Shown: positions 7,779 to 16,617 of the stretch, piece by piece
Numbering within the stretch: the stretch's first letter is position 1
Layout: every line of letters starts with the position of its first letter
From: Parapedobacter pyrenivorans_A
Lineage (GTDB): Bacteria; Bacteroidota; Bacteroidia; Sphingobacteriales; Sphingobacteriaceae
DNA length: 64,000 nucleotides
NCBI RefSeq assembly: GCF_041925275.1
Contig: NZ_JBHEUZ010000001.1
Span: 124,001 to 188,000 of the forward strand
Reading direction: 5' to 3'
The notes under the pieces: model-generated
What the model was told of the DNA's origin: nothing
What the model saw: only the letters and a program-made list of their open reading frames with translations
Database searches by the model: none
Position numbers and translations under genes: made by a program

Positions 7779-9788
7779 CTACCTTAAAATGGTCACCGAT
7801 CCGGAGAGCGGCCGTACCAATACATCGGAAGACAGCGTGTAGTAGTACGGACCGGTGGGTAAGGGCGTTCCATTGTGCTGTCCGTCCCATGGCCGTGTAT
7901 ACCCCTTCGACGAAAATACCGGGGTACCCCACCGATTGAACACCTGCAAGAACACATTCGGATAGTTGCCCAGTCCTCCGATTTCCCATGTATCATTGAC
8001 GTTATCTCCATTGGGGGTAAAACTGTTGGGTAAAATCAGGTCGGTTAGCACGGTGACAGTAACGGTTCCTACTTTTTCGCAACCAACCGCATTGCTGGCC
8101 GTCAATGTATATGTCGTCGTTTCCTCCGGCGATGCGACCGGATATTGCGCGTGATAATTATCTAGACCAGGCTCATTGCTCCAATTGAATTGCGAGGCAT
8201 CGGTTTGGGGGCGCAGCGTGACACGCTGGCCCCGAAGCATGACGATATCCAGCATCGGGTCGAGGTATACCGTGTCATGCACGGTGATGGTGGCTTGTGA
8301 CACAAGTGCGCAATGTGTACCCGGGGGTGGTGAAAAGGTGATGGTATGTTGCCCTACACCCGCACTGGCCGGGTAGAAAACACCTCCGACTACACCGGGC
8401 CCGCTGTATACACCCACCATCCCGGCATCCCCATTCTCAATCTCGCCTCCCGATAGGGTCAGTGGCGCGTCGTCCGCGCATAGCGTGGCCAAGGGCAATA
8501 CCAATGTCGTTCGAATCGTTTCGGGTACCTCCACCGCGAAGGCATGGGTAACAAACCGATCGCCACAACCATTGATCGCCTGGCGGTGTAGGCGGAAGAT
8601 ACCGGGTCCGGGGGCCTCGAACTCATACGAAAGTGAGGTGGCGTCTGGTATATCAACGGGTCCGGCAGCAGTGTACAGTTGCCACTGGTAAGTGATGGGG
8701 CCGACACCGGCACCTACGTACGGGCGCGGATTCAATAAAATGGATCCGTCTTCGCATATCGGACCCCGTTCGTCCACGTTGTCAGCATCTTGCTGGGGGA
8801 CAAGCCGGGCGATGCGGATAGGACCGGACGAAATCCGGCATAGGGGTTTGTCGAGATTACCTGTGCTTCCGGCCGCGGTAAGTCGATACCATTGGTCATG
8901 GGTAGGCGAAATGGTTAGCTCTTCCTGTTGTTCACCGTTCATATCCGTCCATTCGCCGTCCTCACCCCGGCGAGTTTGCCACTGGAATACTGGCGCTGCT
9001 GCATAGCTATCGTCCACCGCGATGTTACCGCTCAGCACAATAGGCGCCGCATCCCCTTCACAAAAGAACAAGGTATCTGCTTGTTTCAATGTTTCATCCG
9101 TCTCCAACGCGATCGGCGGCCCGCAGGGCGTGAATCGGATGTCGTCGATAGCCAGGTCATTGCCGCAACCGCCGGGATTGTCGTTGATCAACACCAGGTC
9201 AAACTCGGTCCGGTTGCCCGTGTCAAATTCGAAACCGTATGGTAACCATTGTGGCTGCGCGGTAGCGTAAATATTCCCTGTCACATCGGCGGATGAGTTC
9301 ACCTGGTTCCCATCCAAATCTTCGATTACAAAACGCACATTGGGAGGTATCGGGTTTCCACCGCATTCTTCCGCACGATTGGCATTCGCAATCCACGCAC
9401 TGAAACGGAAACGTGTGTTTTCGCACAATCCGGAGACCCGAATGCGGTAGAACTCCCCTGGATAATCATCGGCATTGAAAATGGCCATCAGGCCGCCAAC
9501 ATCACCGGTGTGATCCCTCAGGTTATGCCAAGAGGCAAGTCCGTCGTTGATATTGGATACCAGTTTGTACCAGCCCTCGCCATTGGGGGTCTGCCCCGGC
9601 GCGATCGCATCATACGTTGTTTTTCCATCTCCGAAATCCGGGGCTGATACGGTTCCGAACGTGATATCGATAATGGGGTCTCCTGACGAGCCACATTGGG
9701 CGCATACGATCTGTATCCCCGACATTAACAACGTACACATCACCAGTGGTGCGAGAAATAGCTGAAAAAGAAATGTCACTCTTATCAT
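7779..9788 (-). CDS. T9SS-exported protein with gliding-type C-terminal sorting domain (paralogue B)
   Basis: This 669-residue secreted protein has a signal peptide (residues 1-30, ending near VCAQC), an N-terminal jelly-roll-like domain to about residue 220 (DPIIDITFG at its start, DHTGD in the middle, LAIDDIRFTPCGP at its end), two or three immunoglobulin-like/PKD-like repeats with FQWQ and YQWQ strands, and a C-terminal domain with LPNSFTPNGDNVNDTW and FNRWGTPVF. The last is the type B (CHU_C) T9SS sorting signal that targets proteins to the cell surface. It is a paralogue of the upstream gene and overlaps it by 4 nt. The N-terminal domain resembles carbohydrate-binding jelly rolls, so a surface adhesin or glycan-binding role is inferred only. 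Confidence 0.85.
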   Translation of the reverse strand: MIRVTFLFQLFLAPLVMCTLLMSGIQIVCAQCGSSGDPIIDITFGTVSAPDFGDGKTTYDAIAPGQTPNGEGWYKLVSNINDGLASWHNLRDHTGDVGGLMAIFNADDYPGEFYRIRVSGLCENTRFRFSAWIANANRAEECGGNPIPPNVRFVIEDLDGNQVNSSADVTGNIYATAQPQWLPYGFEFDTGNRTEFDLVLINDNPGGCGNDLAIDDIRFTPCGPPIALETDETLKQADTLFFCEGDAAPIVLSGNIAVDDSYAAAPVFQWQTRRGEDGEWTDMNGEQQEELTISPTHDQWYRLTAAGSTGNLDKPLCRISSGPIRIARLVPQQDADNVDERGPICEDGSILLNPRPYVGAGVGPITYQWQLYTAAGPVDIPDATSLSYEFEAPGPGIFRLHRQAINGCGDRFVTHAFAVEVPETIRTTLVLPLATLCADDAPLTLSGGEIENGDAGMVGVYSGPGVVGGVFYPASAGVGQHTITFSPPPGTHCALVSQATITVHDTVYLDPMLDIVMLRGQRVTLRPQTDASQFNWSNEPGLDNYHAQYPVASPEETTTYTLTASNAVGCEKVGTVTVTVLTDLILPNSFTPNGDNVNDTWEIGGLGNYPNVFLQVFNRWGTPVFSSKGYTRPWDGQHNGTPLPTGPYYYTLSSDVLVRPLSGSVTILR

Positions 9789-11791
9789 CGTAAAATCGTT
9801 ATCGAACCACTCAACGGTTGTGGCAGCACGTCAGAAGACAGGGTGTAATAGTAGGTCGCAGCCGGTAGTATCCGTCCCTTTGTGTATCCATCCCAAGCGG
9901 GCTCCCCTTCTTTGAAAGTATGCACCACCGCTCCCCAGCGGTTAAACACATGGACAGTCACATTCGGATAATTGGCTAACCCATCGATTACCCAGGTATC
10001 ATTCACCCCGTCTCCGTTGGGTGTAAAACTATTGGGTATGCCGAGCGTGGGCAGTACCCGCACCGTAACCGAGGTGAAGTCCGCGCATCCCGCATCGTCA
10101 CGGACGGTCAAGTGGTAAGTCGTGGTCGATTCGGGAGCGGCAAAGGGCGCCGGGTCCGAATAATCGCTTAACCCGGGATTTGCGCGATCCCACTCGAAAT
10201 CCGTTCCATTCGTTTGCGGGGTCAATCGGATGCGTTGCCCGGCTATGACCACATGATCCGCCATCGGTTCCACATAGACCGCCTCCAATACCGTAACGAT
10301 GGCTGTGGAGGCCACCGGACAGGTCGTACCCATAGGCGGAGAGTAGGTGATCCGGTGCTCCCCTACTCCGGCCAAGCCCGGGTAGAACACCCCCATATCG
10401 ACACCCCGACCGCTATACACGCCGGGCTCATCCGAAGCCCCGAAACTCGCGGGGAAGCCCCCCGTTAACCGGACTTCGGGACTGTTTACGCAGAAGACAA
10501 CTGCAGGGAGGTTTAGGGAAGTCTCCGTTAAAGGGAGCACTTCAAATTGATAGGTATCGACCGGGAAACTGGTTCCACATACATTGACCGCCCGGCGCTG
10601 GAATCCATAGTTACCTGTTTGGCCGATTTGGACGGCATACGAGCTCGTCGCCGCATCGGGCAACATGTGCCAATCACTGCCTTTCCATTCGTACCATTGA
10701 TAAGTGAGCGGTCCGCTGTCTGGCCATTGCGGATCATCGGGGCTGAGCAGCCTGCTATCACCCACGCAAAGTTGCAGCTGTTCGGTTTCAGGCGGTGTGG
10801 TTGGTACCTGCGCATGGGTAACTCGGATAGCATCGGAAACGACCCGGCACTTCGGGTTTTGGAGACTGACCTCGTTGGCGGCAACGGTTAGTCGATACGA
10901 TGTGCTCTGCATTGGTCCCACCGTTAGCGACGAATGGTGCGCGCCGGGTATATCTACCCACTCAGCATGGATGTCCGTCCACTCCTGCCACTGGTATGCC
11001 GGCCTACCATAACCTGCGGCAATGTCGCTTTGGAAAGTCACCTCGTTGGCTTCGTGGCACAGGAATATGGTGTTGCCTTGCGTTACCGCTACAGAGGGCC
11101 GCAATCGCAGTTCAGGGCCACATGGCCTGAACTGGATATCGTCGATGGCCAGGTTATTCCCACATCCTCCCGGGCCGATATTGCGCATGATCAACATCAC
11201 CTCAGTATGGTTGCCGGTATTGAAAGAAAGACTGAAGGATAGCCATTCGGCGTTAGACTTGCTAGGGATCTCCCCCGTCGGCTTACTCACTATCAACTCG
11301 CCGGATGTGGTCCATATTTCAAATTGCACGTTTGGATTCCATTGCGGGCTGTCTTCACCACAACTGAGGTCGGGCGGACTGGCATTTGCTATCCACGCAC
11401 TGAATGTGAAATCGGTATTCGGGCACAAATCGGGTTGCGTTTCCGTATAGAATATGCCCGGTGCATAGTCGGCATTCACCAACAACATCCTCCCGCCGGG
11501 ATCGCCCGTATGGTCCGAAAACGAATGGAAAACAGCCGCGCCAGCCGTTTGCGAGTTGGAAGTAATGGTATAGTGATTGGGCATCATGAAAAACCCGCCA
11601 CCCTGATAGAAATTATACGTGGTAACGCCGTTTGGAAGCTGTATCAAGGGCATTTCTGCATTACCGAACGTAATGTGGATAATGGGATCGCCGAAGTTGG
11701 TGCAGCCCTGCTGCCCGGAGGCAACTTCGGGCAGGGTCACTACCAGCAGTGCCCACCCGGCCACGCGCATGATGGGAACCTTCTTCCGCAT
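9785..11791 (-). CDS. T9SS-exported protein with gliding-type C-terminal sorting domain (paralogue A)
   Basis: The architecture matches the next gene: signal peptide (MRVAGWALLVVTLPEVASG), N-terminal domain opening with FGDPIIHITFG, containing DHTGD, and closing with LAIDDIQFRPCGP; Ig-like repeats with YQWQEW and YQWYEW; then LGIPNSFTPNGDGVNDTW and FNRWGAVVH of the CHU_C sorting domain. The frame is open to 11827, but that start would overlap porP; ATG 11791, 15 nt downstream of the porP stop, gives 668 residues and a sensible signal peptide. It is sandwiched between porP/sprF and its own paralogue. Function is unknown; export by T9SS is well supported. Confidence 0.85.
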   Translation of the reverse strand: MRKKVPIMRVAGWALLVVTLPEVASGQQGCTNFGDPIIHITFGNAEMPLIQLPNGVTTYNFYQGGGFFMMPNHYTITSNSQTAGAAVFHSFSDHTGDPGGRMLLVNADYAPGIFYTETQPDLCPNTDFTFSAWIANASPPDLSCGEDSPQWNPNVQFEIWTTSGELIVSKPTGEIPSKSNAEWLSFSLSFNTGNHTEVMLIMRNIGPGGCGNNLAIDDIQFRPCGPELRLRPSVAVTQGNTIFLCHEANEVTFQSDIAAGYGRPAYQWQEWTDIHAEWVDIPGAHHSSLTVGPMQSTSYRLTVAANEVSLQNPKCRVVSDAIRVTHAQVPTTPPETEQLQLCVGDSRLLSPDDPQWPDSGPLTYQWYEWKGSDWHMLPDAATSSYAVQIGQTGNYGFQRRAVNVCGTSFPVDTYQFEVLPLTETSLNLPAVVFCVNSPEVRLTGGFPASFGASDEPGVYSGRGVDMGVFYPGLAGVGEHRITYSPPMGTTCPVASTAIVTVLEAVYVEPMADHVVIAGQRIRLTPQTNGTDFEWDRANPGLSDYSDPAPFAAPESTTTYHLTVRDDAGCADFTSVTVRVLPTLGIPNSFTPNGDGVNDTWVIDGLANYPNVTVHVFNRWGAVVHTFKEGEPAWDGYTKGRILPAATYYYTLSSDVLPQPLSGSITILR

Positions 11792-11805
11792 CTTCTTTAT
11801 ATCGA

Positions 11806-12741
11806 TTACCACGCAATCGTTGGGCATTTCGGACCTTTTTGGTTATTGAGATTAATGCCCAGGATGATTTCATGCGAACCCAGTGAATGCCGCCGAAGGT
11901 CGGAGTTGATGAAATCATAGGCATACGCAACGTTCAGGGTGGAGCTAATGAAAAATCCGGCCATTGCCGCAATGCCGTCACGGCGGCGCCAGCTCAATCC
12001 CGCCCAAAAAGCATCGGCCACCTGCCCTTTCAGGTTGATGTCGTAGGCCACCGGCGCGGGTTGGACGAATTTCAACATCGCAGACGGGGTAAGGTAAAAG
12101 TCACCAAACCGGAAACGATAACCTGCCGTTGCAAAATAATGCCGCTCCATCGCCATGGTTGGTATCCCCACGGGTGAAGACCCGAACCCCACTCCCAATA
12201 GGTTTTGGGCCGATATGCCCACATACAGATCGTTGGCATACAACCACAATCCGGCGCTCGCCGTCGGGGCTGCTTGCCTGAAATCGTCCGTTCCATAAAC
12301 CGGGTCATTGGGATCTTCTAAGTGCACTTTGGAAAAATCAACCCGCTGATAATTCACGCCCACACCCAACCCGAATGACAACCGATAGGTTTCGTTGAGT
12401 GGCAAATGGTAGGCACCATTCAACTCTGCGGCGGACAACAAGATAGGGCCGGTCTGATCCACGAAGACCTTACCACCGATCCCGAGATTGCTTTTCCGGC
12501 CTCCGCCCCTATGCAACGGTGCATTCATGGTGGCATACAACGTCTTGGGCGCATCGGTAAGCCCCACCCATTGCGAACGAGCGGACAATTTCAAGTCCAC
12601 GTAGTCCTCGATCCCCGCCACCGCGGGGTTGAGCACGAAGTTGTTTGCCACGTACATGGTGTAATGCGGTTGCTGTTGGGCTACCAGGGCCATCGGCAGA
12701 CCGGCTAAGATCAGCAACAGTACTTTTCCATAATTTACCAC
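11806..12741 (-). CDS. PorP/SprF-family T9SS outer-membrane protein
   Basis: A 311-residue PorP/SprF-like protein: signal peptide (LLLILAGLPMALVAQ), then the family hallmark PHYTMYVANNFVLNPAVAG, ARSQWVGL, and a series of amphipathic beta strands to the C-terminus, as in an outer-membrane barrel. In Flavobacterium johnsoniae SprF is needed for secretion or surface attachment of the adjacent SprB adhesin; paralogues usually sit next to the protein they serve. Here the two downstream CHU_C-domain proteins are the obvious clients. The reading frame begins at GTG 12741; no in-frame ATG gives a full signal peptide. Confidence 0.88.
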   Translation of the reverse strand: MVNYGKVLLLILAGLPMALVAQQQPHYTMYVANNFVLNPAVAGIEDYVDLKLSARSQWVGLTDAPKTLYATMNAPLHRGGGRKSNLGIGGKVFVDQTGPILLSAAELNGAYHLPLNETYRLSFGLGVGVNYQRVDFSKVHLEDPNDPVYGTDDFRQAAPTASAGLWLYANDLYVGISAQNLLGVGFGSSPVGIPTMAMERHYFATAGYRFRFGDFYLTPSAMLKFVQPAPVAYDINLKGQVADAFWAGLSWRRRDGIAAMAGFFISSTLNVAYAYDFINSDLRRHSLGSHEIILGINLNNQKGPKCPTIAW

Positions 12742-12784
12742 CGCGTCAATTAATTGGAATACGAATTTAAGGAATTTATCTCAT

Positions 12785-12825
12785 AAAAAAAGCCCCCTCG
12801 CCTGATGCGCGAGAGGGCTTTTTAG
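12785..12825 (-). terminator. Terminator downstream of the Hc1 gene
   Basis: On the minus strand AGCCCTCTCGC pairs with GCGAGGGGGCT (11 bp, one G-U) around a short loop, followed by a run of seven T. Because A-runs flank the other side too, it could work in both directions. Confidence 0.85.
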
Positions 12826-12851
12826 TTGTTTGAACAGATCAAACAATATGC

Positions 12852-13037
12852 TTATTTTGCATTTTTTGCGTCTTGAATTTCCAAGCGGATTGCCTGAGCC
12901 AGATTCTTAACATCTTGCAGGCCCTTTCTCACCCGAGTACCAGCTGCATTGTTACCTTTGTTGAAGAATTTGTCTGCATCTCCATCTAACCCCTCGATCA
13001 AACTCTTAAGCTCATTAAATTTTTGGATACTTGCCAT
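12852..13037 (-). CDS. Histone H1-like protein (Hc1 family)
   Basis: This 61-residue protein begins MASIQKFNELKSLIEGLDGD and ends in a basic, Ala/Lys-containing helix (VRKGLQDVKNLAQAIRLEIQ). The pattern fits the short Bacteroidota members of the Hc1 (histone H1-like) family, which are thought to be nucleoid-associated DNA-binding proteins; direct evidence in this phylum is limited. It is monocistronic, with its own near-consensus promoter, an unusually strong Shine-Dalgarno and a strong terminator, consistent with abundant expression. Confidence 0.85.
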   Translation of the reverse strand: MASIQKFNELKSLIEGLDGDADKFFNKGNNAAGTRVRKGLQDVKNLAQAIRLEIQDAKNAK

Positions 13038-13045
13038 AATAAATA

Positions 13046-13053
13046 CTCCTTTT
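13046..13053 (-). promoter_or_regulatory. Strong Shine-Dalgarno of the Hc1 gene
   Basis: AAAAGGAG lies 8 nt before the ATG at 13037. Most genes in this window lack any such site, so this one stands out. Confidence 0.7.
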
Positions 13054-13091
13054 AGTTTTTAATTTAAATAAGTTAATAATCTACAGTGCGT

Positions 13092-13099
13092 TAAAAGTA
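13092..13099 (-). promoter_or_regulatory. Near-consensus -7 element for the Hc1 gene
   Basis: TACTTTTA on the minus strand differs from TAnnTTTG at the last base only and lies about 55 nt before the start codon. The same octamer precedes mraZ. No TTG box is seen 20 nt upstream. Confidence 0.4.
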
Positions 13100-13315
13100 G
13101 AATCTTTTTTCGGAAAAAAAAAACTTTAAAACACCCAAAACAGGCTTTAAACGCACTTTTTTTTCCACACCTCCCCTTCCAGCAAAAGAACCCGGCCATT
13201 AGCCGGCCTTCCATGTAATTGATAAACAGACGAATAACGGGAATCACATGAATGAAACCTTACCCCCGCCAAGCGCGGTAAAAATTCACTTTTTTAGTGC
13301 ACGCAATGCCCGCAA

Positions 13316-14560
13316 TTACTCGGATTGTAAAGAAACGGTTTGCTTATAGGCGCCCACTTGCAGCTTTTCACTGACCGCCGTAAATGCCTCCAAGGTGTAT
13401 TCGACGTCTTCTTGCGTATGCGTGGCCGTTGGGATAAGCCGTAACTCGATCAGGCCTTTCGGAATAACCGGATAGACCACGATCGAGCAAAATATCCCAT
13501 GGGTTTCTCGCAAATCGCGCGTAAGCGCAGTTGCTTCATGTAGATCGCCCTTTAGAAAGACCGGGGTTACCATGGTATTGGTGGCTCCGATGTCAAATCC
13601 ACGTTCCTGCAGTCCATGCTGCAGCGTACGCGCCACCACCCAAAGCCGCTCACGTAGTTCGGGGCTGTTCTTCAATAGTTCGAATCGCTTTTTCAAGCCT
13701 ATTACCATGGGCATGGGAAGCGACTTTGCGAACGTCTGCGACCGCATGTTGTACCGCAAGTAGGTAACCACCTCGTTGGTAGATGCAACGAATGCACCGA
13801 TACCGGCCATTGACTTGGCGAATGTCCCAAAATAGATGTCGATATCCGATATGCAGTGTTGCGCTTCATGCGTGCCGGCGCCAGAGGGGCCCATGGTGCC
13901 GAAACCGTGCGCATCATCGACCAATATCCGGAATGCATATTTTTCTTTCAGGGCAGCAATCTCTTTCAATTTGCCCTGCGCACCCGACATACCGAACACA
14001 CCTTCCGTAATCAGCAACACCGAACCACCACTGATGCGGGCCAGTTTAGTGGCCCTGATGAGCTGCCGTTCGCAGCTATCAATGTCATTGTGCTGGTAAA
14101 CGAAGCGTTTCCCCATATGTAACCGTACGCCATCTACGATGCAGGCGTGCGACTCGGCATCGTATACGATGATGTCGTTGCGATCTACCAGCGCATCGAT
14201 AATGGATACCATGCCCTGGTAACCATAGTTGAGCAGAAAAGCATCTTCCTTGCCCACGAAAGCCGCTAGATCCTGTTCCAGCTCTTCATGGTGGCTGCTA
14301 TTGCCGGACATCATACGCGCGCCCATGGGATAGGCCATACCAAAATCAGCCGCGGCCCGGGCATCCTCAGCCCTCACCTCCGGATGGTTCGCCAACCCCA
14401 GGTAGTTGTTAAGACTCCAAACCAGGTGCTCTTTCCCATTGAATAGCATGCGGGGTGCAATCTCACCTTCTAGTTTCGGAAACGAAAAATAACCATGTGA
14501 CCACTCGTAATGTTGGCCGATTGGCCCTAGGTTTTTCGCTATTTTATCAAATAAGTCCAA
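13316..14560 (-). CDS. spt: Serine palmitoyltransferase (sphingolipid synthesis)
   Basis: A 414-residue alpha-oxoamine synthase of aminotransferase fold type I. Key features are H138 (DAESHAC, cofactor-stacking His), D215-H218 (LVDDAHGFGTMG) and K249 in GTFAKS, the Schiff-base lysine for pyridoxal phosphate. It condenses serine with a fatty acyl-CoA to 3-ketosphinganine, the first step of sphingolipid synthesis. Related enzymes (KBL, BioF, ALAS) share the fold; the N-terminus (HYEWSHGYFSFPKLEG) and the GTFAKS motif favour the Sphingobacterium-type serine palmitoyltransferase. It is monocistronic behind a TTG-N20-TATCTTTG promoter. A 2-amino-3-ketobutyrate ligase function is a less likely alternative. 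Confidence 0.85.
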   Translation of the reverse strand: MDLFDKIAKNLGPIGQHYEWSHGYFSFPKLEGEIAPRMLFNGKEHLVWSLNNYLGLANHPEVRAEDARAAADFGMAYPMGARMMSGNSSHHEELEQDLAAFVGKEDAFLLNYGYQGMVSIIDALVDRNDIIVYDAESHACIVDGVRLHMGKRFVYQHNDIDSCERQLIRATKLARISGGSVLLITEGVFGMSGAQGKLKEIAALKEKYAFRILVDDAHGFGTMGPSGAGTHEAQHCISDIDIYFGTFAKSMAGIGAFVASTNEVVTYLRYNMRSQTFAKSLPMPMVIGLKKRFELLKNSPELRERLWVVARTLQHGLQERGFDIGATNTMVTPVFLKGDLHEATALTRDLRETHGIFCSIVVYPVIPKGLIELRLIPTATHTQEDVEYTLEAFTAVSEKLQVGAYKQTVSLQSE

Positions 14561-14597
14561 TATCTATGTTGTGTATATAATGAGACAAAAATCGATG

Positions 14598-14628
14598 CAA
14601 AGATAAACTATAAATCAACAGCCACCAA
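14598..14628 (-). promoter_or_regulatory. Promoter of serine palmitoyltransferase gene
   Basis: TTG (14628-14626), 20-nt spacer, TATCTTTG (14605-14598) on the minus strand: an exact TAnnTTTG. It predicts a leader of about 30 nt before ATG 14560. Confidence 0.75.
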
Positions 14629-14702
14629 CAGATCGGAGTAGCCGAGGTACTTGCCGCCAACTGTAATTGACACAAAATTTACATTATCCGCAACTAAACA
14701 AA

Positions 14703-14743
14703 CAAAAAAACTGCTTGATCAGGCTTCCCCCCACCAAGCAGTT
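14703..14743 (-). terminator. Terminator of the dcw cluster after ftsZ
   Basis: On the minus strand AACTGCTTG (14743-14735) pairs perfectly with CAAGCAGTT (14717-14709) across a 17-nt loop, followed directly by a T-run. It lies about 40 nt after the ftsZ stop. Confidence 0.88.
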
Positions 14744-14780
14744 CTCCTATGCTGATTATAAAGACCGGGCAGTTGAGGTA

Positions 14781-16478
14781 CTAGTCCACGTTATCGTGCA
14801 AAAACGAGTTATTGGGCCTGATCTCCGTGATACCTTCCTCTGTTGAAAGGGTAAATCTCGATACCTGCGACTCGGAGGAATGCGGCACGTCGTCCAACGC
14901 CATCTGCTTACGCCGATACGCGGGTTCGGTTTCCAACTCTTGCAAGCCATTTGCCGATTTCAGCTTCATACTCAACTCTTTGAGCCTTAAAATACGCTCT
15001 TTGGTTTTCAACAATTCCTTCTCCACGTGTTCGGGCGTCTTATGCTCGTCAGCACTGCGGTAGATTTCGTCGGGTTGGATATCCGCATCGAACTGACCGT
15101 GTGCGTGAGGGGTATCATCGGGTGCGGCCGCCTCTTCGGATATTTCTTCACCGAAGTTGCTTGGAAGTTCAAAATGGAATGCCGACGGTGTTGTCTTCAC
15201 TTCGTATCCATCGTCCATGCTTTTCTCTTCCGCTTGATCAAGTTGCTCGCCTTCCGGGGTCAGCGTATGCCGTATGATCCCGTCGCGGTCGGGCGTATTA
15301 TTGCGCAATTGCGGCTTAGACGGCGATGTGCTGAACAAGTCGGCCTGCTGCATGGTACCACTCCGTTCGGCAACCGGCTTGATTATCGGCTCGGGCGGAT
15401 TGGGTGCGTCCTTTTGCACGAATTGATTGATGGGTTTTACGTACGGCACTTTGGGTTCTTCGGGCGTGAGTGGAATTTCTATCCGCTCATTCGCTTTTTC
15501 TTTTATGCGTTCCTCGGATGTCTGGAAACCCGTAGCGATAATGGTCACCGACAATTCACTTTCAAACGATTCGTTGATACAATTGCCCCAAATCAGATCG
15601 GCCGACAAACCTGCCTTCTCTTGGATATAGTCTGTAATGATGGTTACTTCATCCATGGTCACTTCCTGTTTCCCGGACGTGATGTTGAGGAGGATGTAAC
15701 GGGCACCCTCGATCTCGTTATCCTTGAGCAACGGCGAAGCCAACGCTCCTTCGACGGCACGCAATGCGCGATCTTCCCCTTCGGCAACGGCATTGCCCAT
15801 AATTGCTACACCACTGTCATTCATCACGGTCCGCACATCCTTGAAATCGACATTCACGTATCCCGGAATCGTGATGATCTCGGCGATGCCTTTTGCTGCC
15901 GTGGTCAAAATATCGTCTGCCTTTGCAAAGGCAGCGGTCATCGTCAGGTTACCGAAAATATCACGCAGCCGGTCGTTTGAGATAACCAAGTATGAATCGA
16001 CGTATTTCGTCAGTTCACCCAACCCGTCCTCGGCCTGCATGCGGCGCCTTTTACCTTCGAATGCAAACGGGGTGGTAACGATGGCAACCGTAAGGATGCC
16101 CAATTCCCTGGCTGCTTTGGCCAGCACCGGGCTTGCACCCGTTCCTGTTCCGCCGCCCATCCCGGCGGTGATAAAAAGCATCTTGGTATTGGAACCCAAC
16201 ATCCGCTTGATGTCTTCAATACTCTCGATGGCCGAGTTTTCGCCGACAGTGGGATCGGCACCGGCTCCCATCCCTTCCGTGAGGCTGGCCCCCAACTGTA
16301 CCTTGTTCGGTATGGAACTCAGCTCCAACGCCTGCGCGTCTGTGTTGCAAACGATGAAATCCACGCCGCTGATTCCCTGCTTATACATGTGGTTCACCGC
16401 GTTTCCGCCACCTCCACCTACGCCAATTACCTTGATAATTGCCGATTGCTCCTTTAACATTTCAAATTTGAAAGACAT
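14781..16478 (-). CDS. ftsZ: Cell division GTPase FtsZ with long C-terminal linker
   Basis: FtsZ polymerises into the Z-ring that organises septal wall synthesis. The GTPase core contains GVGGGGGNAVNHM near the N-terminus and the tubulin signature GGGTGTGASPV around residue 110. At 565 residues it is far longer than the roughly 380 of E. coli FtsZ: after the core (about residue 320) come some 240 residues rich in P, E, D and K, typical of the extended linkers in Bacteroidota. The last residues (ITEIRPNNSFLHDNVD) would be the partner-binding tail. It is the last gene of the dcw cluster, 139 nt after ftsA, a gap that holds an inverted repeat. Confidence 0.98.
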   Translation of the reverse strand: MSFKFEMLKEQSAIIKVIGVGGGGGNAVNHMYKQGISGVDFIVCNTDAQALELSSIPNKVQLGASLTEGMGAGADPTVGENSAIESIEDIKRMLGSNTKMLFITAGMGGGTGTGASPVLAKAARELGILTVAIVTTPFAFEGKRRRMQAEDGLGELTKYVDSYLVISNDRLRDIFGNLTMTAAFAKADDILTTAAKGIAEIITIPGYVNVDFKDVRTVMNDSGVAIMGNAVAEGEDRALRAVEGALASPLLKDNEIEGARYILLNITSGKQEVTMDEVTIITDYIQEKAGLSADLIWGNCINESFESELSVTIIATGFQTSEERIKEKANERIEIPLTPEEPKVPYVKPINQFVQKDAPNPPEPIIKPVAERSGTMQQADLFSTSPSKPQLRNNTPDRDGIIRHTLTPEGEQLDQAEEKSMDDGYEVKTTPSAFHFELPSNFGEEISEEAAAPDDTPHAHGQFDADIQPDEIYRSADEHKTPEHVEKELLKTKERILRLKELSMKLKSANGLQELETEPAYRRKQMALDDVPHSSESQVSRFTLSTEEGITEIRPNNSFLHDNVD

Positions 16479-16570
16479 ATCTCAATCGTATTTTGCTCCA
16501 ATAGAGCGTGATACAAAACTCATTCCGACTCAATATTCGTAGTGTAATAATAGCACTTTTTACACAATGG

Positions 16571-16599
16571 TTTTCCACAATTGTTGGTAATGTGGAAAA
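16571..16599. repeat. Inverted repeat of DnaA-box-like 9-mers between ftsA and ftsZ
   Basis: TTTTCCACA (16571-16579) and its exact complement TGTGGAAAA (16591-16599) are separated by 11 nt. Each differs from the DnaA-box consensus TTATCCACA at one base. The same 9-mer occurs upstream of mraZ at 30802-30810. No T-run follows on the transcribed strand, so it is not an obvious terminator. Confidence 0.55.
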
Positions 16600-16617
16600 A
16601 ATAGCGGTTGTTGAAAA

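Noticed and set aside
13190..13213. CCGGC / GCCGG hairpin as terminator of serine palmitoyltransferase
   Set aside because: The stem is only 5 bp and lies about 100 nt after the stop; too weak to list as a feature.
15027..15980. 317-codon open frame antisense to ftsZ
   Set aside because: It lies fully opposite a certain gene, has no family resemblance and its openness follows from the codon bias of ftsZ.
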